This document shows, piece by piece, positions 7,724 to 16,320 of a DNA stretch of 64,000 nucleotides. The DNA comes from Thermohalobaculum sp039027855 (lineage in GTDB: Bacteria > Pseudomonadota > Alphaproteobacteria > Rhodobacterales > Rhodobacteraceae), in the NCBI GenBank assembly GCA_039027855.1, contig JBCCJI010000016.1, positions 1-64,000 on the forward strand, read 5' to 3'. Numbering within the stretch: position 1 is the first letter of the stretch; every line of letters starts with the position of its first letter. Below the pieces are notes generated by a model that ran no database searches, had not been told where the DNA came from, and saw only the letters and a program-made list of their open reading frames with translations. The position numbers and the translations under genes were made by a program.

Positions 7724-10033
7724 ATGACCGGATTGCCCGACCGCGACACCCTGATCGCCTGGATCAATGACAACCCCGATCACGCGGCCAAGCGTGAGAT
7801 CGCGCGGGCCTTTGGTGTGAAAGGCGCCGACCGCGTCGAGCTGAAGCGCCTGATCCGCGAGCTGGAGGATGAGGGCGTGATCCAGCGCCGGGGGCGGCGC
7901 CTCTCGCCCGCCGGCCACCTGCCGCCCGTGGGCCTTTTCACCGTCACCGGCCCGGCCGATGATGGCGAGATCTACCTGGTGCCCAAGGACTGGGACGATG
8001 GCGAGACGCCGCCGCGTATCCTGTATCTGCCGCGCAAGGCCGATCCGCCCCTGAAGGCGGGCGATACCGCGCTCGCCAAGCTACGCGCGGTAAAGGACGA
8101 GGAAATCGCCTACGAGGCGAGGCTGATCCGTCGCCTCTCGCAGGGGGCGCCACGGCGCATCGGTATCTTCCGCACCGTGCCCGAGGGCGGCGGGCGGATC
8201 GTACCGGTCGACAAAAAGGAAGACCGCGAATGGGCCGTTCCGGCGGGGGCCCATGCCGGTGCGCGCGACGGAGAACTGGTCGAGGCCGAGCGCGTCAGCC
8301 GCGAGCGTTTCGGCCTGCCGAAGGCAAAAGTCCTCAACGTGCTCGGCGATCCACATGCGCCCAAGGCCCTGTCGCTGATCGCCATGGTCGAGCACGGCAT
8401 TCCCTTCGAGTTCCCCGAGGCGGTGCTCGCCGAGGCCGAAGCCGCACCCAATGCGCCCTCCCCCGGTTCCGAGCGTGAGGATCTGCGCCACCTGCCGCTA
8501 GTGACCATCGACCCGGCCGATGCGCGCGATCATGACGATGCGGTCTGCGCCCTGCCCGACGACGACCTCGCCAACCCCGGCGGCCATGTCGTCTGGGTCG
8601 CCATCGCCGATGTGGCCCATTACGTGCGACCGGGCTCCCCCCTGGATGGCGAGGCGCGCCGGCGCGGCAATTCCACTTATTTTCCCGACCGGGTAGCTCC
8701 GATGTTACCCGAGCGGCTGTCGGCCGATCTTTGTTCGCTGATGCCGGGGGTTGATCGCCCTTGCCTCGCCCAGCGGCTGGTGATCGATGCCGAGGGTAAC
8801 CGGCTCCGCCACAGCTTCCATCGGGGCGTGATGCGCTCGCCCGCGGCGCTCTCCTACGAGCAGGCGCAGGCCGCCGCCGACGGGGCGCCTGATGACGAGA
8901 CGGCGCCTTTGGTCGAGACGGCGATCACCCCGCTATGGGCCGCCTATCGCGCGCTGGCCCGCGCGCGCGAGCGTCGCCAGCCGCTCGATCTCGACCTGCC
9001 CGAGCGCCGGGTCGATCTGGCCGAGGATGGGCGCGTGCTGGGCGTTACCCGCCGCGATCGTCTGGATGCCCATCGCCTGATCGAAGAGTGCATGATCCAG
9101 GCCAACGTCTCCGCCGCCGAAACACTGGAGCGGCGGAAGACCGGGCTGCTCTACCGCGTGCATGAGGAGCCGGCCGAGGAGAAGCTCGAAGCGCTGGCCG
9201 AGACGGTGGACAGCATCGGGCTCACGCTCGCCAAGGGGCAGGTGCTGAAGACCCGGCACCTGAACGCGCTGCTGCGCGCCGCCTCCGAGAGCCCGCATGC
9301 CGATGTCGTCAATCTCTCGGTGCTGCGCGCGCAGACACAGGCCTATTACGCGCCCGAGAACCTTGGCCATTTCGGTCTGGCGCTGCGTGCTTACGCGCAT
9401 TTCACCTCACCGATACGCCGCTACGCCGATCTCGTCGTGCACCGGGCGCTGATTACAGCGCTTGGGCTTGGCGAGGGGGGCGCCCAGGCCGAACTGCGCG
9501 GCCCTGATGCATTGGCGGGTCTGCGTGAGACCGGCGAGCATATCAGCCGGACCGAGCGGCGATCGATGGAGGCGGAGCGCGACACGACGGACCGTTACCT
9601 CGCGAGCTTCCTCGCCGAGCGCGAAGGGGCAGAGTTCCGCGGCCGCATCACCGGCGTGCAGCGTTTCGGCGTCTTCGTGGCGCTGGAGGAAACGGGTGCC
9701 GATGGCCTGCTGCCGATCCGCGCGCTTGGCGATGAGTATTTCCACCATGACTACGCCACCCCCGCGCTCATCGGCGAGGTGACAGGCCAGGTCTTCACCC
9801 TGGGCCAGTGGCTGACGGTGCGGCTCGTCGAGGCGGTGCCGGTGACCGGCGGGCTGCTCTTCGATCTCGTCTCGGCCGAGGCGGCGCCGGGCGAGAGCGC
9901 AATCCGCGGTGCAGGCGGCCGGGGCAAACCGGGCGGCAAGGGCCAGCGCGCGGGCAACGGCCCCCGCCGCCGATTGACGCGCGAGCGCATCGCCGCCGCC
10001 AAGGCCAAGCGCAAGGGTCGGCGCCGGGGCTGA
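7724..10033 (+). CDS. rnr: Ribonuclease R
   Basis: A 769-residue 3'-to-5' exoribonuclease of the RNB family that degrades structured RNA. An N-terminal winged-helix domain (residues 1-60) is followed by cold-shock-like OB domains. The RNB catalytic core begins at LPLVTIDPADARDHDDAV (about 257-274), with the magnesium-binding aspartates in DPADARDHDD. HFTSPIRRYADLVVHR lies near 560, and an S1 domain follows (FRGRITGVQRFGVFV, about 640). The C-terminal 50 residues are Gly/Lys/Arg-rich, as is usual for RNase R. Start ATG 7724. No neighbour is functionally linked. Confidence 0.97.
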   Translation: MTGLPDRDTLIAWINDNPDHAAKREIARAFGVKGADRVELKRLIRELEDEGVIQRRGRRLSPAGHLPPVGLFTVTGPADDGEIYLVPKDWDDGETPPRILYLPRKADPPLKAGDTALAKLRAVKDEEIAYEARLIRRLSQGAPRRIGIFRTVPEGGGRIVPVDKKEDREWAVPAGAHAGARDGELVEAERVSRERFGLPKAKVLNVLGDPHAPKALSLIAMVEHGIPFEFPEAVLAEAEAAPNAPSPGSEREDLRHLPLVTIDPADARDHDDAVCALPDDDLANPGGHVVWVAIADVAHYVRPGSPLDGEARRRGNSTYFPDRVAPMLPERLSADLCSLMPGVDRPCLAQRLVIDAEGNRLRHSFHRGVMRSPAALSYEQAQAAADGAPDDETAPLVETAITPLWAAYRALARARERRQPLDLDLPERRVDLAEDGRVLGVTRRDRLDAHRLIEECMIQANVSAAETLERRKTGLLYRVHEEPAEEKLEALAETVDSIGLTLAKGQVLKTRHLNALLRAASESPHADVVNLSVLRAQTQAYYAPENLGHFGLALRAYAHFTSPIRRYADLVVHRALITALGLGEGGAQAELRGPDALAGLRETGEHISRTERRSMEAERDTTDRYLASFLAEREGAEFRGRITGVQRFGVFVALEETGADGLLPIRALGDEYFHHDYATPALIGEVTGQVFTLGQWLTVRLVEAVPVTGGLLFDLVSAEAAPGESAIRGAGGRGKPGGKGQRAGNGPRRRLTRERIAAAKAKRKGRRRG

Positions 10034-10127
10034 GGCCCCCCGCACTGGCCCCGGGGTCCGCCCCAGGCCCGCCAAAGACCGGGCGCGACCCACCGCGACC
10101 CCGTCTGAGCCCCGTCTCAGCCTGGCC

Positions 10128-10955
10128 TCAGGCCGCGGTGAAACCTCCATCGACCGGGATTGCGGCACCGGTGATGTATCCGCTCTGAGGCGACAGCAGC
10201 CAGACCACAGTCGCCGCGGTATCGCCGGGCCGGCCAATCCGGCCAAGCGGGGTCTTCCCCGCCATGCGCCCGTCGAGATCGCGGCCCGGTGCGGCGGGGC
10301 GCAGCGCTTCGGTCATCGTGCCCTCGGTCCAGTTAGGGCAGACGGCGTTCACTCTGATCCCGTCGGGCGCGCCGTCCAGCGCCGCGCAGCGTGTCAGACC
10401 CACCACGCCGTGTTTGGCAGCGCCATAGGCGACCGAGAGGCGCGCCCCCACCAGCCCCGCGACCGAGGCCGCGTTTACGATGCTGCCCCCATTGCCCGCT
10501 CGGCGCATGGCGGCCATCTCGGCTTGCACCGACAGGAAGGCACCCGTCAGGTTGACCGCGATGACCCGCTCCCAGTCGGGCTCGGCGATCGCGACACCCT
10601 GAAACGGCGGCCCGATGATCCCGGCGGCGTTGAAGGCCCCGTCCAGACGACCGGTCATCGCCGCTGCGACCTCCACGGCCCTGGCCAGATCATCGGCGCG
10701 CGTCACATCGCAGGCCACGGCCCCGAGCCGGCCAGGTGAGCCTGCGGCGGCCAATCCCTCGACGGCATGATCTAGCGTCGCCCGGTCTTGGTCGGCCAGA
10801 ACGACTTGGGCCCCAGCCTCAAGCAGCAGCGAGGCGGTGGCGCGGCCGATGTCACCCGCTCCTCCGGTGATAAGGAAACCGCGCTCCCGCGGCCAGGCAG
10901 GCAATTCGGCGGACGACGGATCAGGCGACGGCCCGGCCGGGACGTCAGAGGTCAT
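10128..10955 (-). CDS. Short-chain dehydrogenase/reductase (SDR)
   Basis: A 275-residue NAD(P)-dependent oxidoreductase of the classical SDR family. The dinucleotide motif is FLITGGAGDIGRATA (about residue 27), an acidic residue follows the second strand (VVLADQDR), and FNAAGI occurs near 109. The catalytic triad is seen as S in VNAASVAGL and Y/K in VAYGAAKHG. The C-terminus ends ITGAAIPVDGGF. The N-terminal 25 residues are Pro/Ser-rich and precede the fold, so a later start is possible. The start overlaps the end of the DUF2794 gene by 11 bp, suggesting translational coupling. The substrate cannot be predicted. Confidence 0.9.
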   Translation of the reverse strand: MTSDVPAGPSPDPSSAELPAWPRERGFLITGGAGDIGRATASLLLEAGAQVVLADQDRATLDHAVEGLAAAGSPGRLGAVACDVTRADDLARAVEVAAAMTGRLDGAFNAAGIIGPPFQGVAIAEPDWERVIAVNLTGAFLSVQAEMAAMRRAGNGGSIVNAASVAGLVGARLSVAYGAAKHGVVGLTRCAALDGAPDGIRVNAVCPNWTEGTMTEALRPAAPGRDLDGRMAGKTPLGRIGRPGDTAATVVWLLSPQSGYITGAAIPVDGGFTAA

Positions 10956-11322
10956 CCACCGCGCGGATCAGCTTGGTATCCAGCACGCGCAGCACCGTCT
11001 TCAGATCATGCCCGCGCCGCAGGATGCGGCCGTCCATCCCGACCACGCTGTAGGCACCCTGGCGGCGGGCGTCCTTGGGCCGCTTCTCGATCCGGTACAT
11101 CGGTTGCTCGGACGCCCGGCGAAAGATCGAGAAGACCGCATGCTCGCGGAGGAAATCCATCGCATAATCGCGCCACGCCCCCGCCGCGACCGCCCGACCA
11201 TAAAGGTTCATGATCACCGAGAGCTCGCGCCTGTCAAAGGCCACGACCTCGGCGGCGGGGGGCGGTGCGGCGCCCGGGCCACCGCTGGGTGGCGGGAAGG
11301 AATGCAGCGTCATGTCGCGCAC
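10945..11322 (-). CDS. DUF2794 family protein
   Basis: A 125-residue soluble protein. Its core (FDRRELSVIMNLYGRAVAAG, then WRDYAMDFL, VFSIFRRASEQPMYRIEK and RRQGAYSVV) matches DUF2794, a family of unknown function largely confined to Alphaproteobacteria. A Pro/Ala-rich, non-conserved N-terminus of about 28 residues precedes it. Start ATG 11322 is used; ATG 11313 is equally possible. It is upstream of, and overlaps, the SDR gene on the same strand. Confidence 0.8.
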   Translation of the reverse strand: MRDMTLHSFPPPSGGPGAAPPPAAEVVAFDRRELSVIMNLYGRAVAAGAWRDYAMDFLREHAVFSIFRRASEQPMYRIEKRPKDARRQGAYSVVGMDGRILRRGHDLKTVLRVLDTKLIRAVDDL

Positions 11323-11529
11323 CGTGGCATTGGATCAGAACACCTGCAAGGGCTTGCGACGGATGCGAAAGCGGCAGCGCAAGCGCGTGACGGCTTTTCA
11401 TGTGGCGGGTGTCCGGCAGCTGGCGCCAGCGCCGCTCGGGCGCTATGCCGCCCAGCCTGACGCTTGCTTCGGTCGCCTGCAGGGACCGGGGTGACGCCGA
11501 TGCGAGGCTGATGCGAGGAGCTGCCGATC

Positions 11530-13116
11530 ATGCGCGATTTCCACCTACCCGGCCGCTCGCCGCTCTACGCGGCCAATGCGATCTGCGCCTCCTCCCACCC
11601 CGTGGCCGTCGACGTGGCGCTGGACCAGCTTAAGGCCGGCGGCAACGCCGTCGATGCCGCCATCGCCGGTGCGGTCGCCCTGGGCTTGGGAGAGCCCGCA
11701 ATGACCGGGATCGGCGGCGATATGTTCGCGCTGGTCAAACCGGCCGGCAGCGAGAGCGTGGTGGGTTTGAATGCGTCGGGCCGCGCGCCTGCGGGGCTTA
11801 CGGCCAAGGCGCTCCGCGCACGGGGCTGGACCGCGATGGACCATATGGACGCCAACAGCGTCGTGGTCCCCGGCGCGGTCAAGGGTTTCGAGGTGCTGAT
11901 GGAGGCGCATGGCCGCCTCGGGCTGGAGGCGGTGTTGCAGCCCGCCATACGCCTGGCCGAAGAGGGCATGCCGGTGATGCCGCGCCCGGCTCACGACTGG
12001 GCCGCCAATGCCGACCGGATGACGGGCGCGATGGCGCGGTATTACCTGAAGAACGGTGCTGCCTATCGCGCGGGCGATCTCTTCCGTCATCAGGGCCAGG
12101 CCGAGGTGCTCCGCCAGATCGCGGCGCACGGCGCAGCCGGCTTTTACGAAGGCGCCGTGGCCGAGGACATGGTGACAACGCTCCAGTCCCGGGGCGCGAG
12201 CCATACCATGGATGACTTCATCGCCGTCACCGCCGACTGGGTTACGCCCATCAGCGGCCCCTACCGTGGGGCCGAAATCGTCGAGCTGCCCCCGAACACC
12301 CACGGCGTCGCCGCGATCCTGATGGCGGGGATCCTGCAGCATTTCGACCTCGCCAGCCTCGATCCCACCGGCCCCGAGCGCGCCCATCTCGAGATCGAGG
12401 CCGCCAAGCTGGCCTATGCCGCCCGAAACGAAGCGGTGGCCGATCCGGCGCATATGACCGTCGACCCGGCGGTGTTTCTCGATGGCAAGCTGGCGGCCGA
12501 TCTCGCCGCCCGGATCGACCCCGAGCGCGCCGGCTTCCCCGCCTCGCGCCCCATTGCCGAGCGGGAGCATCGCGAGACGATCTATATCTCGGTGGTGGAT
12601 CGCGACCGGATGGCGGTGTCGCTGATCTACTCCGTGTTCGACGATTTCGGCAGCTGCATCGCCTCGGACCGCTATGGCATCAACCTCAACAACCGCGCAG
12701 CCGGTTTTTCGCTGGTCGAGGGCCATCCGAACGAGGCCGGCCCCCGCAAGCGCCCGATGCACACGATCATCCCCGGCATGCTGCGCCAGGACGGGCGCAT
12801 CACCATGAGCTTTGGCGTCATGGGTCAGGGCTACCAGCCGCATGGGCATGTGCGCCTCGTCTCGAACATGCTGGATTACGGGCTCGATCCCCAGGCCGCG
12901 CAGGACATGGGGCGCGTTTTCCACGAGGGCGGTCGAACCTGGATCGAGCGGGGCTGCACGCCGGCGCTGTCAGCGGGCCTGACCGAGCGCTGCCACGAGG
13001 TGTCGGTGCGCCATGTGCCACTCGGCGGCAGTCAGGCCATCGTCATCGACCACGCCCGCGGTATGCTGATCGGCGGCACCGATCCACGCAAGGACGGCTG
13101 CGCCCACGGATACTAG
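11530..13116 (+). CDS. ggt: Gamma-glutamyltransferase family protein, apparently cytoplasmic
   Basis: A 528-residue Ntn-hydrolase of the gamma-glutamyltransferase family, which cleaves or transfers gamma-glutamyl groups from glutathione-like compounds. Visible landmarks are HPVAVDVALDQLKAGGNAVD near residue 23, MTGIGGDMF near 58, and the probable autoprocessing/catalytic Thr in HRETIYISVVD (about T356). NNRAAGFSL, GPRKRPMHTIIPGM and GQGYQPHGHVRLVSNMLDYG follow. There is no N-terminal signal peptide, unlike periplasmic Ggt. ATG 11530 has GAGGAG upstream. The exact substrate is not predictable. Confidence 0.88.
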   Translation: MRDFHLPGRSPLYAANAICASSHPVAVDVALDQLKAGGNAVDAAIAGAVALGLGEPAMTGIGGDMFALVKPAGSESVVGLNASGRAPAGLTAKALRARGWTAMDHMDANSVVVPGAVKGFEVLMEAHGRLGLEAVLQPAIRLAEEGMPVMPRPAHDWAANADRMTGAMARYYLKNGAAYRAGDLFRHQGQAEVLRQIAAHGAAGFYEGAVAEDMVTTLQSRGASHTMDDFIAVTADWVTPISGPYRGAEIVELPPNTHGVAAILMAGILQHFDLASLDPTGPERAHLEIEAAKLAYAARNEAVADPAHMTVDPAVFLDGKLAADLAARIDPERAGFPASRPIAEREHRETIYISVVDRDRMAVSLIYSVFDDFGSCIASDRYGINLNNRAAGFSLVEGHPNEAGPRKRPMHTIIPGMLRQDGRITMSFGVMGQGYQPHGHVRLVSNMLDYGLDPQAAQDMGRVFHEGGRTWIERGCTPALSAGLTERCHEVSVRHVPLGGSQAIVIDHARGMLIGGTDPRKDGCAHGY

Positions 13117-13131
13117 CAGCTGCAACCCACC

Positions 13132-13154
13132 GTAGGGTGGGGTTCGACCCCACC
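13132..13154 (+). repeat. 23-bp palindromic repeat, copy 1
   Basis: The sequence starts GTAGGGTGGGGTTCGACC and ends CCACC. Positions 13136-13154 form a perfect palindrome (8-bp arms GGTGGGGT and ACCCCACC around TCG). It lies between the convergent gamma-glutamyltransferase and hspQ genes. It is one of five related copies in this window. Confidence 0.85.
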
Positions 13155-13159
13155 ACCGA

Positions 13160-13489
13160 CTAATGACAGCGCTCGGGATCCAGCAGATAAGCGTCGCCAT
13201 CATGCGCCGCGAAAAAATCCGGGATCTGCGGATGCTCGATCGGCTCGCCACTGTCGTCGGGCACGAGGTTCTGCTCAGACACATAGGCCACGTAGTAGCT
13301 CGTATCGTTCTCGGCGAAGAGATGGTAAAAAGGCTGCTCTTTGTGGGGGCGCACATCCTCAGGGATCGATTCCCACCACTCCTCGGTATTCGAGAAGGTG
13401 GGATCGACATCGAAGATCACGCCGCGAAACGGGTGAAAGCGGTGCTTCACCAGTTGGCCGATCTTGAATTTCGCGTCCGCCTGCAGCAT
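13160..13489 (-). CDS. hspQ: Heat shock protein HspQ
   Basis: A 109-residue protein of the HspQ (YccV/hemimethylated-DNA-binding-like) family, a small factor that in enterobacteria modulates Lon proteolysis. It begins AKFKIGQLVKHRFHPFRGVIFDVDP and continues PFYHLFAENDTSYYVAYVSEQNL, both diagnostic. The reading frame is open to an ATG at 13540, but homologues start at the MLQADAKFKIG methionine, so ATG 13489 is chosen. The gene ends close to the end of the convergent gamma-glutamyltransferase gene. Confidence 0.93.
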   Translation of the reverse strand: MLQADAKFKIGQLVKHRFHPFRGVIFDVDPTFSNTEEWWESIPEDVRPHKEQPFYHLFAENDTSYYVAYVSEQNLVPDDSGEPIEHPQIPDFFAAHDGDAYLLDPERCH

Positions 13490-13646
13490 TGCAGCCCTCG
13501 TCGACCCTTCCCATTCTCGCGAATACCGGTCTTCCGGCACATCCCAATCTCAGACCAATGCACATAGAGAGCCCGTGCGCCCATGTCGACCTGACAGGCG
13601 AAAAAGGCACTGTGCAGCGCATCACAGCCGCAGAAAGCGGCCGGGT

Positions 13647-13663
13647 GACGGTTTGCAACCGTC
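13647..13663. promoter_or_regulatory. Palindrome upstream of the AEC transporter
   Basis: GACGGTTTGCAACCGTC is a perfect inverted repeat (7-bp arms around TGC), centred about 47 bp before the AEC transporter start. It could be an operator or a short hairpin. A related sequence (GGGTGACGGCAGGGTTGC, continuing AAACCGTC) occurs at 61231-61256 between rplO and secY, so it may instead be a dispersed repeat. Confidence 0.35.
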
Positions 13664-13701
13664 TCAAATAGGGACAATCTCTCGCCTGTCGAGGAGACTG
13701 C

Positions 13702-14592
13702 ATGCTCTATGAACTCTTCGGGATCGTCGCGCCGGTGATCCTGCTCGCATCGGCGGGCTATGCCTGGGCCTGGGCCGGATGGCCCTTCGATCTGGACTTC
13801 ATCACCCGGCTCAGTCTCAGTTTTTCGGTGCCCTGTCTGATGTTCGCGACGCTCGTGCGCGCCGATATCAGCCCGGAGGCCTTTGGCGAGATCGCGCTCG
13901 CCTCGCTGGTCGCCTACGCCGCTGCGGGGGTGGTGCTCTGGGTGGTCTTTCGCCTGTTGCGGCTGTCGATGCCGGTCTGGCTTGCGCCAACGGTGTTCGG
14001 CAACACCGGCAATGTCGGGCTGCCCGTGGCGCTGTTCGCTTATGGCGACGAGGGACTGGCACTCGCGATGGTCGCCTTCGCGGTCATGGCGATCCTGTCC
14101 TTCACGATCGGCATCTACCTGGTGGCGGGCGCCGGGCGACCGGCCGAGGCGCTGAAGCAGCCGCTGGTCTATGCCTCCATCGCCGGGGGCATCGCGGCGG
14201 TGGTCGATTGGGCACCGCCCGATTGGGCCATGGCGACCATCTCGCTGGCCGGGCAAGTGGCGATCCCGCTGATGCTGCTGACACTTGGGGTATCAATCGC
14301 GCGGCTGCGCATCGGCGATGTGGTGACCGCATCGGGCGTCACGGTGATCAAGGCATTGGTGACGGGCGGCGCGGGATACGGCGCGGCGGTGGCCTTCGGG
14401 CTGACCGGGCCGGCACTCGGCGCCCTGGTGCTGCAGCTTATCATGCCTGCAGCCGTCACCTCCTACATGCTCGCCGCGCGGTACGAGCGCGATCCCGACG
14501 CCGTGGCAGGTCTCGTCGTGATCTCGACACTGGCGGCGCTGGTGCTGATCCCGGCGACACTGGCGGTGTTGTTGCCCGTGACGGGGGGCTGA
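13702..14592 (+). CDS. AEC family (auxin-efflux-carrier-like) transporter
   Basis: A 296-residue membrane protein with about ten hydrophobic segments. SFSVPCLMFATL, then LAPTVFGNTGNVGLPVALFAYGDEG (about 95-120), AGQVAIPLMLLTLGVSIA and QLIMPAAVTSYMLA match AEC permeases, which in bacteria export or exchange small carboxylates such as malate or malonate. GAGGAGACTGC precedes the ATG at 13702 and is a strong ribosome binding site. The gene appears monocistronic, with a 17-bp palindrome upstream. The substrate is unknown. Confidence 0.9.
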   Translation: MLYELFGIVAPVILLASAGYAWAWAGWPFDLDFITRLSLSFSVPCLMFATLVRADISPEAFGEIALASLVAYAAAGVVLWVVFRLLRLSMPVWLAPTVFGNTGNVGLPVALFAYGDEGLALAMVAFAVMAILSFTIGIYLVAGAGRPAEALKQPLVYASIAGGIAAVVDWAPPDWAMATISLAGQVAIPLMLLTLGVSIARLRIGDVVTASGVTVIKALVTGGAGYGAAVAFGLTGPALGALVLQLIMPAAVTSYMLAARYERDPDAVAGLVVISTLAALVLIPATLAVLLPVTGG

Positions 14593-14697
14593 GACCCGGA
14601 CACCCGCCGCAGAGTGGCGACCCTTTGGCCACACACCCCTGCAGTTGCCGCAAGGGCGCCATTCTCGCGCCGCGCGCCATGCGCTATCTTGGTGCGC

Positions 14698-15321
14698 ATG
14701 GGGAAGAAGAGGGTACGGCGCTCGCGCCCAGGCACAATCTCACGCGCCTTTCGCGCCGCAAGCATCGTCGGCGCGGTAGTGGCGCTTGGCTCCTGTTCGT
14801 CAACGCCCGATGGGCCGCCCCGCGCGCAGGACGATGTCTGCGCAATCTTTGCGGAACGGCCTGGCTGGCGCGAGGCGATGATCGCCTCCAGCGCACGCTG
14901 GGGCGCACCGATCCCGGTGCAGATGGCGATCATCTGGCGCGAATCGAGTTTCCGGGGCGAGGCGCGGACCCCGCGCACCTACGCGCTTGGCGTAATCCCC
15001 ACCGGACGCGTCTCATCGGCCTATGGCTATGCGCAGGCCATCGACGGCACCTGGGATTGGTATCGCGAGGACAGCGGCAACCGGCGCGCCGATCGGACCG
15101 AGTTCGATGACGCGGCCGATTTCGTCGGCTGGTACATGACCAAGACCCGGCGCGCGAACGGCATCGCCCTCGACAACGCCTATCACCAGTACCTGAACTA
15201 CCACGAGGGCCATCGCGGCTATCGCCGCGGCGGCTGGCAGGGCAAGGACTGGCTGAAGCGCGCCGCGCGGCAGGTCGAACGACAGGCTGCACGCTACGGA
15301 GATCAGCTCCGCGACTGCTAA
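14698..15321 (+). CDS. Lytic-transglycosylase-like (SLT fold) lipoprotein
   Basis: A 207-residue envelope protein. The N-terminus is basic, followed by a hydrophobic segment and a probable lipobox ending LGSC (C34). The mature part contains IPVQMAIIWRESSFRGEAR (about 80-98), whose glutamate fits the catalytic Glu of SLT-type lytic transglycosylases. SSAYGYAQAIDGTWDWY follows, matching the GxxQ-type motif. It would cleave peptidoglycan glycan strands. The frame is open upstream to 14614, but ATG 14698 puts the signal peptide at the N-terminus. Confidence 0.82.
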   Translation: MGKKRVRRSRPGTISRAFRAASIVGAVVALGSCSSTPDGPPRAQDDVCAIFAERPGWREAMIASSARWGAPIPVQMAIIWRESSFRGEARTPRTYALGVIPTGRVSSAYGYAQAIDGTWDWYREDSGNRRADRTEFDDAADFVGWYMTKTRRANGIALDNAYHQYLNYHEGHRGYRRGGWQGKDWLKRAARQVERQAARYGDQLRDC

Positions 15322-15343
15322 GCCCGGGCCAAAGCCCCCAACA

Positions 15344-15949
15344 TCAGAGCTGTTTGATCCCGAAGATCGACCGACCGAGGCTGCGCCACGCGCGGCCAAA
15401 GGCCGAGCGGCTGGCGTCATCGGCCGCCTCAAGCTCATCCACGATGGGATCGGTGAAGCGCTGTACCGTGATCAGGATCATCCGGCGGATAAACAGCAGC
15501 GTGACGACGATCAGACTGACAATCAGCACGTTGGGCCAATAGGGGAGCGGTTCGTCCGGCCCTGACGCGCGGCGGATATCGATTGTGTTCGGATACCAGC
15601 TGAAAAAATTCGAGCGCCAGCCATAATAGGTCACCACGGCCCAGTGCTCTTCCTCATCCGCGATCTGCTGCGCACGCGCCGTGAGATCGGCGCTGTTCCA
15701 CTTGAGATAGAGCCAGTTGTCCTCGTTGCGGAAGACCCGCTCTCCCCCATCGGCATTGGTCGAATAGATCTGGCGCACATCGCGCGTGCGCATCACCGAG
15801 TTGCCGTTGGCATCCGTGCTCTCGACATCCACGCGCACGATCTCGGTGTCGGTAATGTCCACCACCACGTTCTGCGGGATCGAGTAGTGTAGGAACGCCG
15901 CGAACAGCGACGCCAGGACCAGATAGAAGCCGGTCTTCATCCAGAACAT
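15344..15949 (-). CDS. DUF1523 family membrane protein
   Basis: A 201-residue protein with an N-terminal membrane segment (residues 5-22), a periplasmic domain and a second membrane segment near residues 141-157. HYSIPQNVVVDITDTEIVRVD, RTRDVRQIYSTNADG and VFRNEDNWLYLKWNSADL match DUF1523, a family of unknown function found mainly in Rhodobacterales. The ribosome binding site AGGAGA overlaps the stop region of the upstream gene, with which it is probably co-transcribed. Confidence 0.82.
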   Translation of the reverse strand: MFWMKTGFYLVLASLFAAFLHYSIPQNVVVDITDTEIVRVDVESTDANGNSVMRTRDVRQIYSTNADGGERVFRNEDNWLYLKWNSADLTARAQQIADEEEHWAVVTYYGWRSNFFSWYPNTIDIRRASGPDEPLPYWPNVLIVSLIVVTLLFIRRMILITVQRFTDPIVDELEAADDASRSAFGRAWRSLGRSIFGIKQL

Positions 15950-15960
15950 CGACGGCTCTC

Positions 15961-16224
15961 CTATTTCGCCAGCAGGGCCAGGAAGGCGACCACGAGAATC
16001 GGGATCGCAAAGACGCCGATCAGCAGCTTCTTCTCGGTCGAGCGTTCGTATTCGGCCATGCCCTTCTGCACGAAGTCCTCTCGGTTGAGCCCACCGCCGT
16101 CACCATCGGCATGGCGCTGTTCAAGCCTGCGGCGCTGATCGAAGCGCATGTAGCGATCGGCCGCCAGATACACCGCAAAGACGACGCAAAGCATCAGGAC
16201 TATGGCGAGGAAGATGCGCAGCAT
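15961..16224 (-). CDS. Small membrane protein upstream of the DUF1523 gene
   Basis: An 87-residue protein with a hydrophobic segment at each end (about residues 3-22 and 67-85) and a charged, Arg/Asp/Glu-rich middle (FDQRRRLEQRHADGDGGG, then REDFVQKGMAEYERSTEKK). No enzymatic motif is visible. It is followed 11 bp later by the DUF1523 gene, so the two probably form an operon. Function unknown. Confidence 0.7.
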   Translation of the reverse strand: MLRIFLAIVLMLCVVFAVYLAADRYMRFDQRRRLEQRHADGDGGGLNREDFVQKGMAEYERSTEKKLLIGVFAIPILVVAFLALLAK

Positions 16225-16320
16225 GGCGGCTCCGGTGGGTCGGTGGCGTAGCCGTGATATAGCGAAGCCACGGGGCCTCGGGAAGCGGTGCGCCCCGCTT
16301 CCGGCGCAACGAAAGCCGCG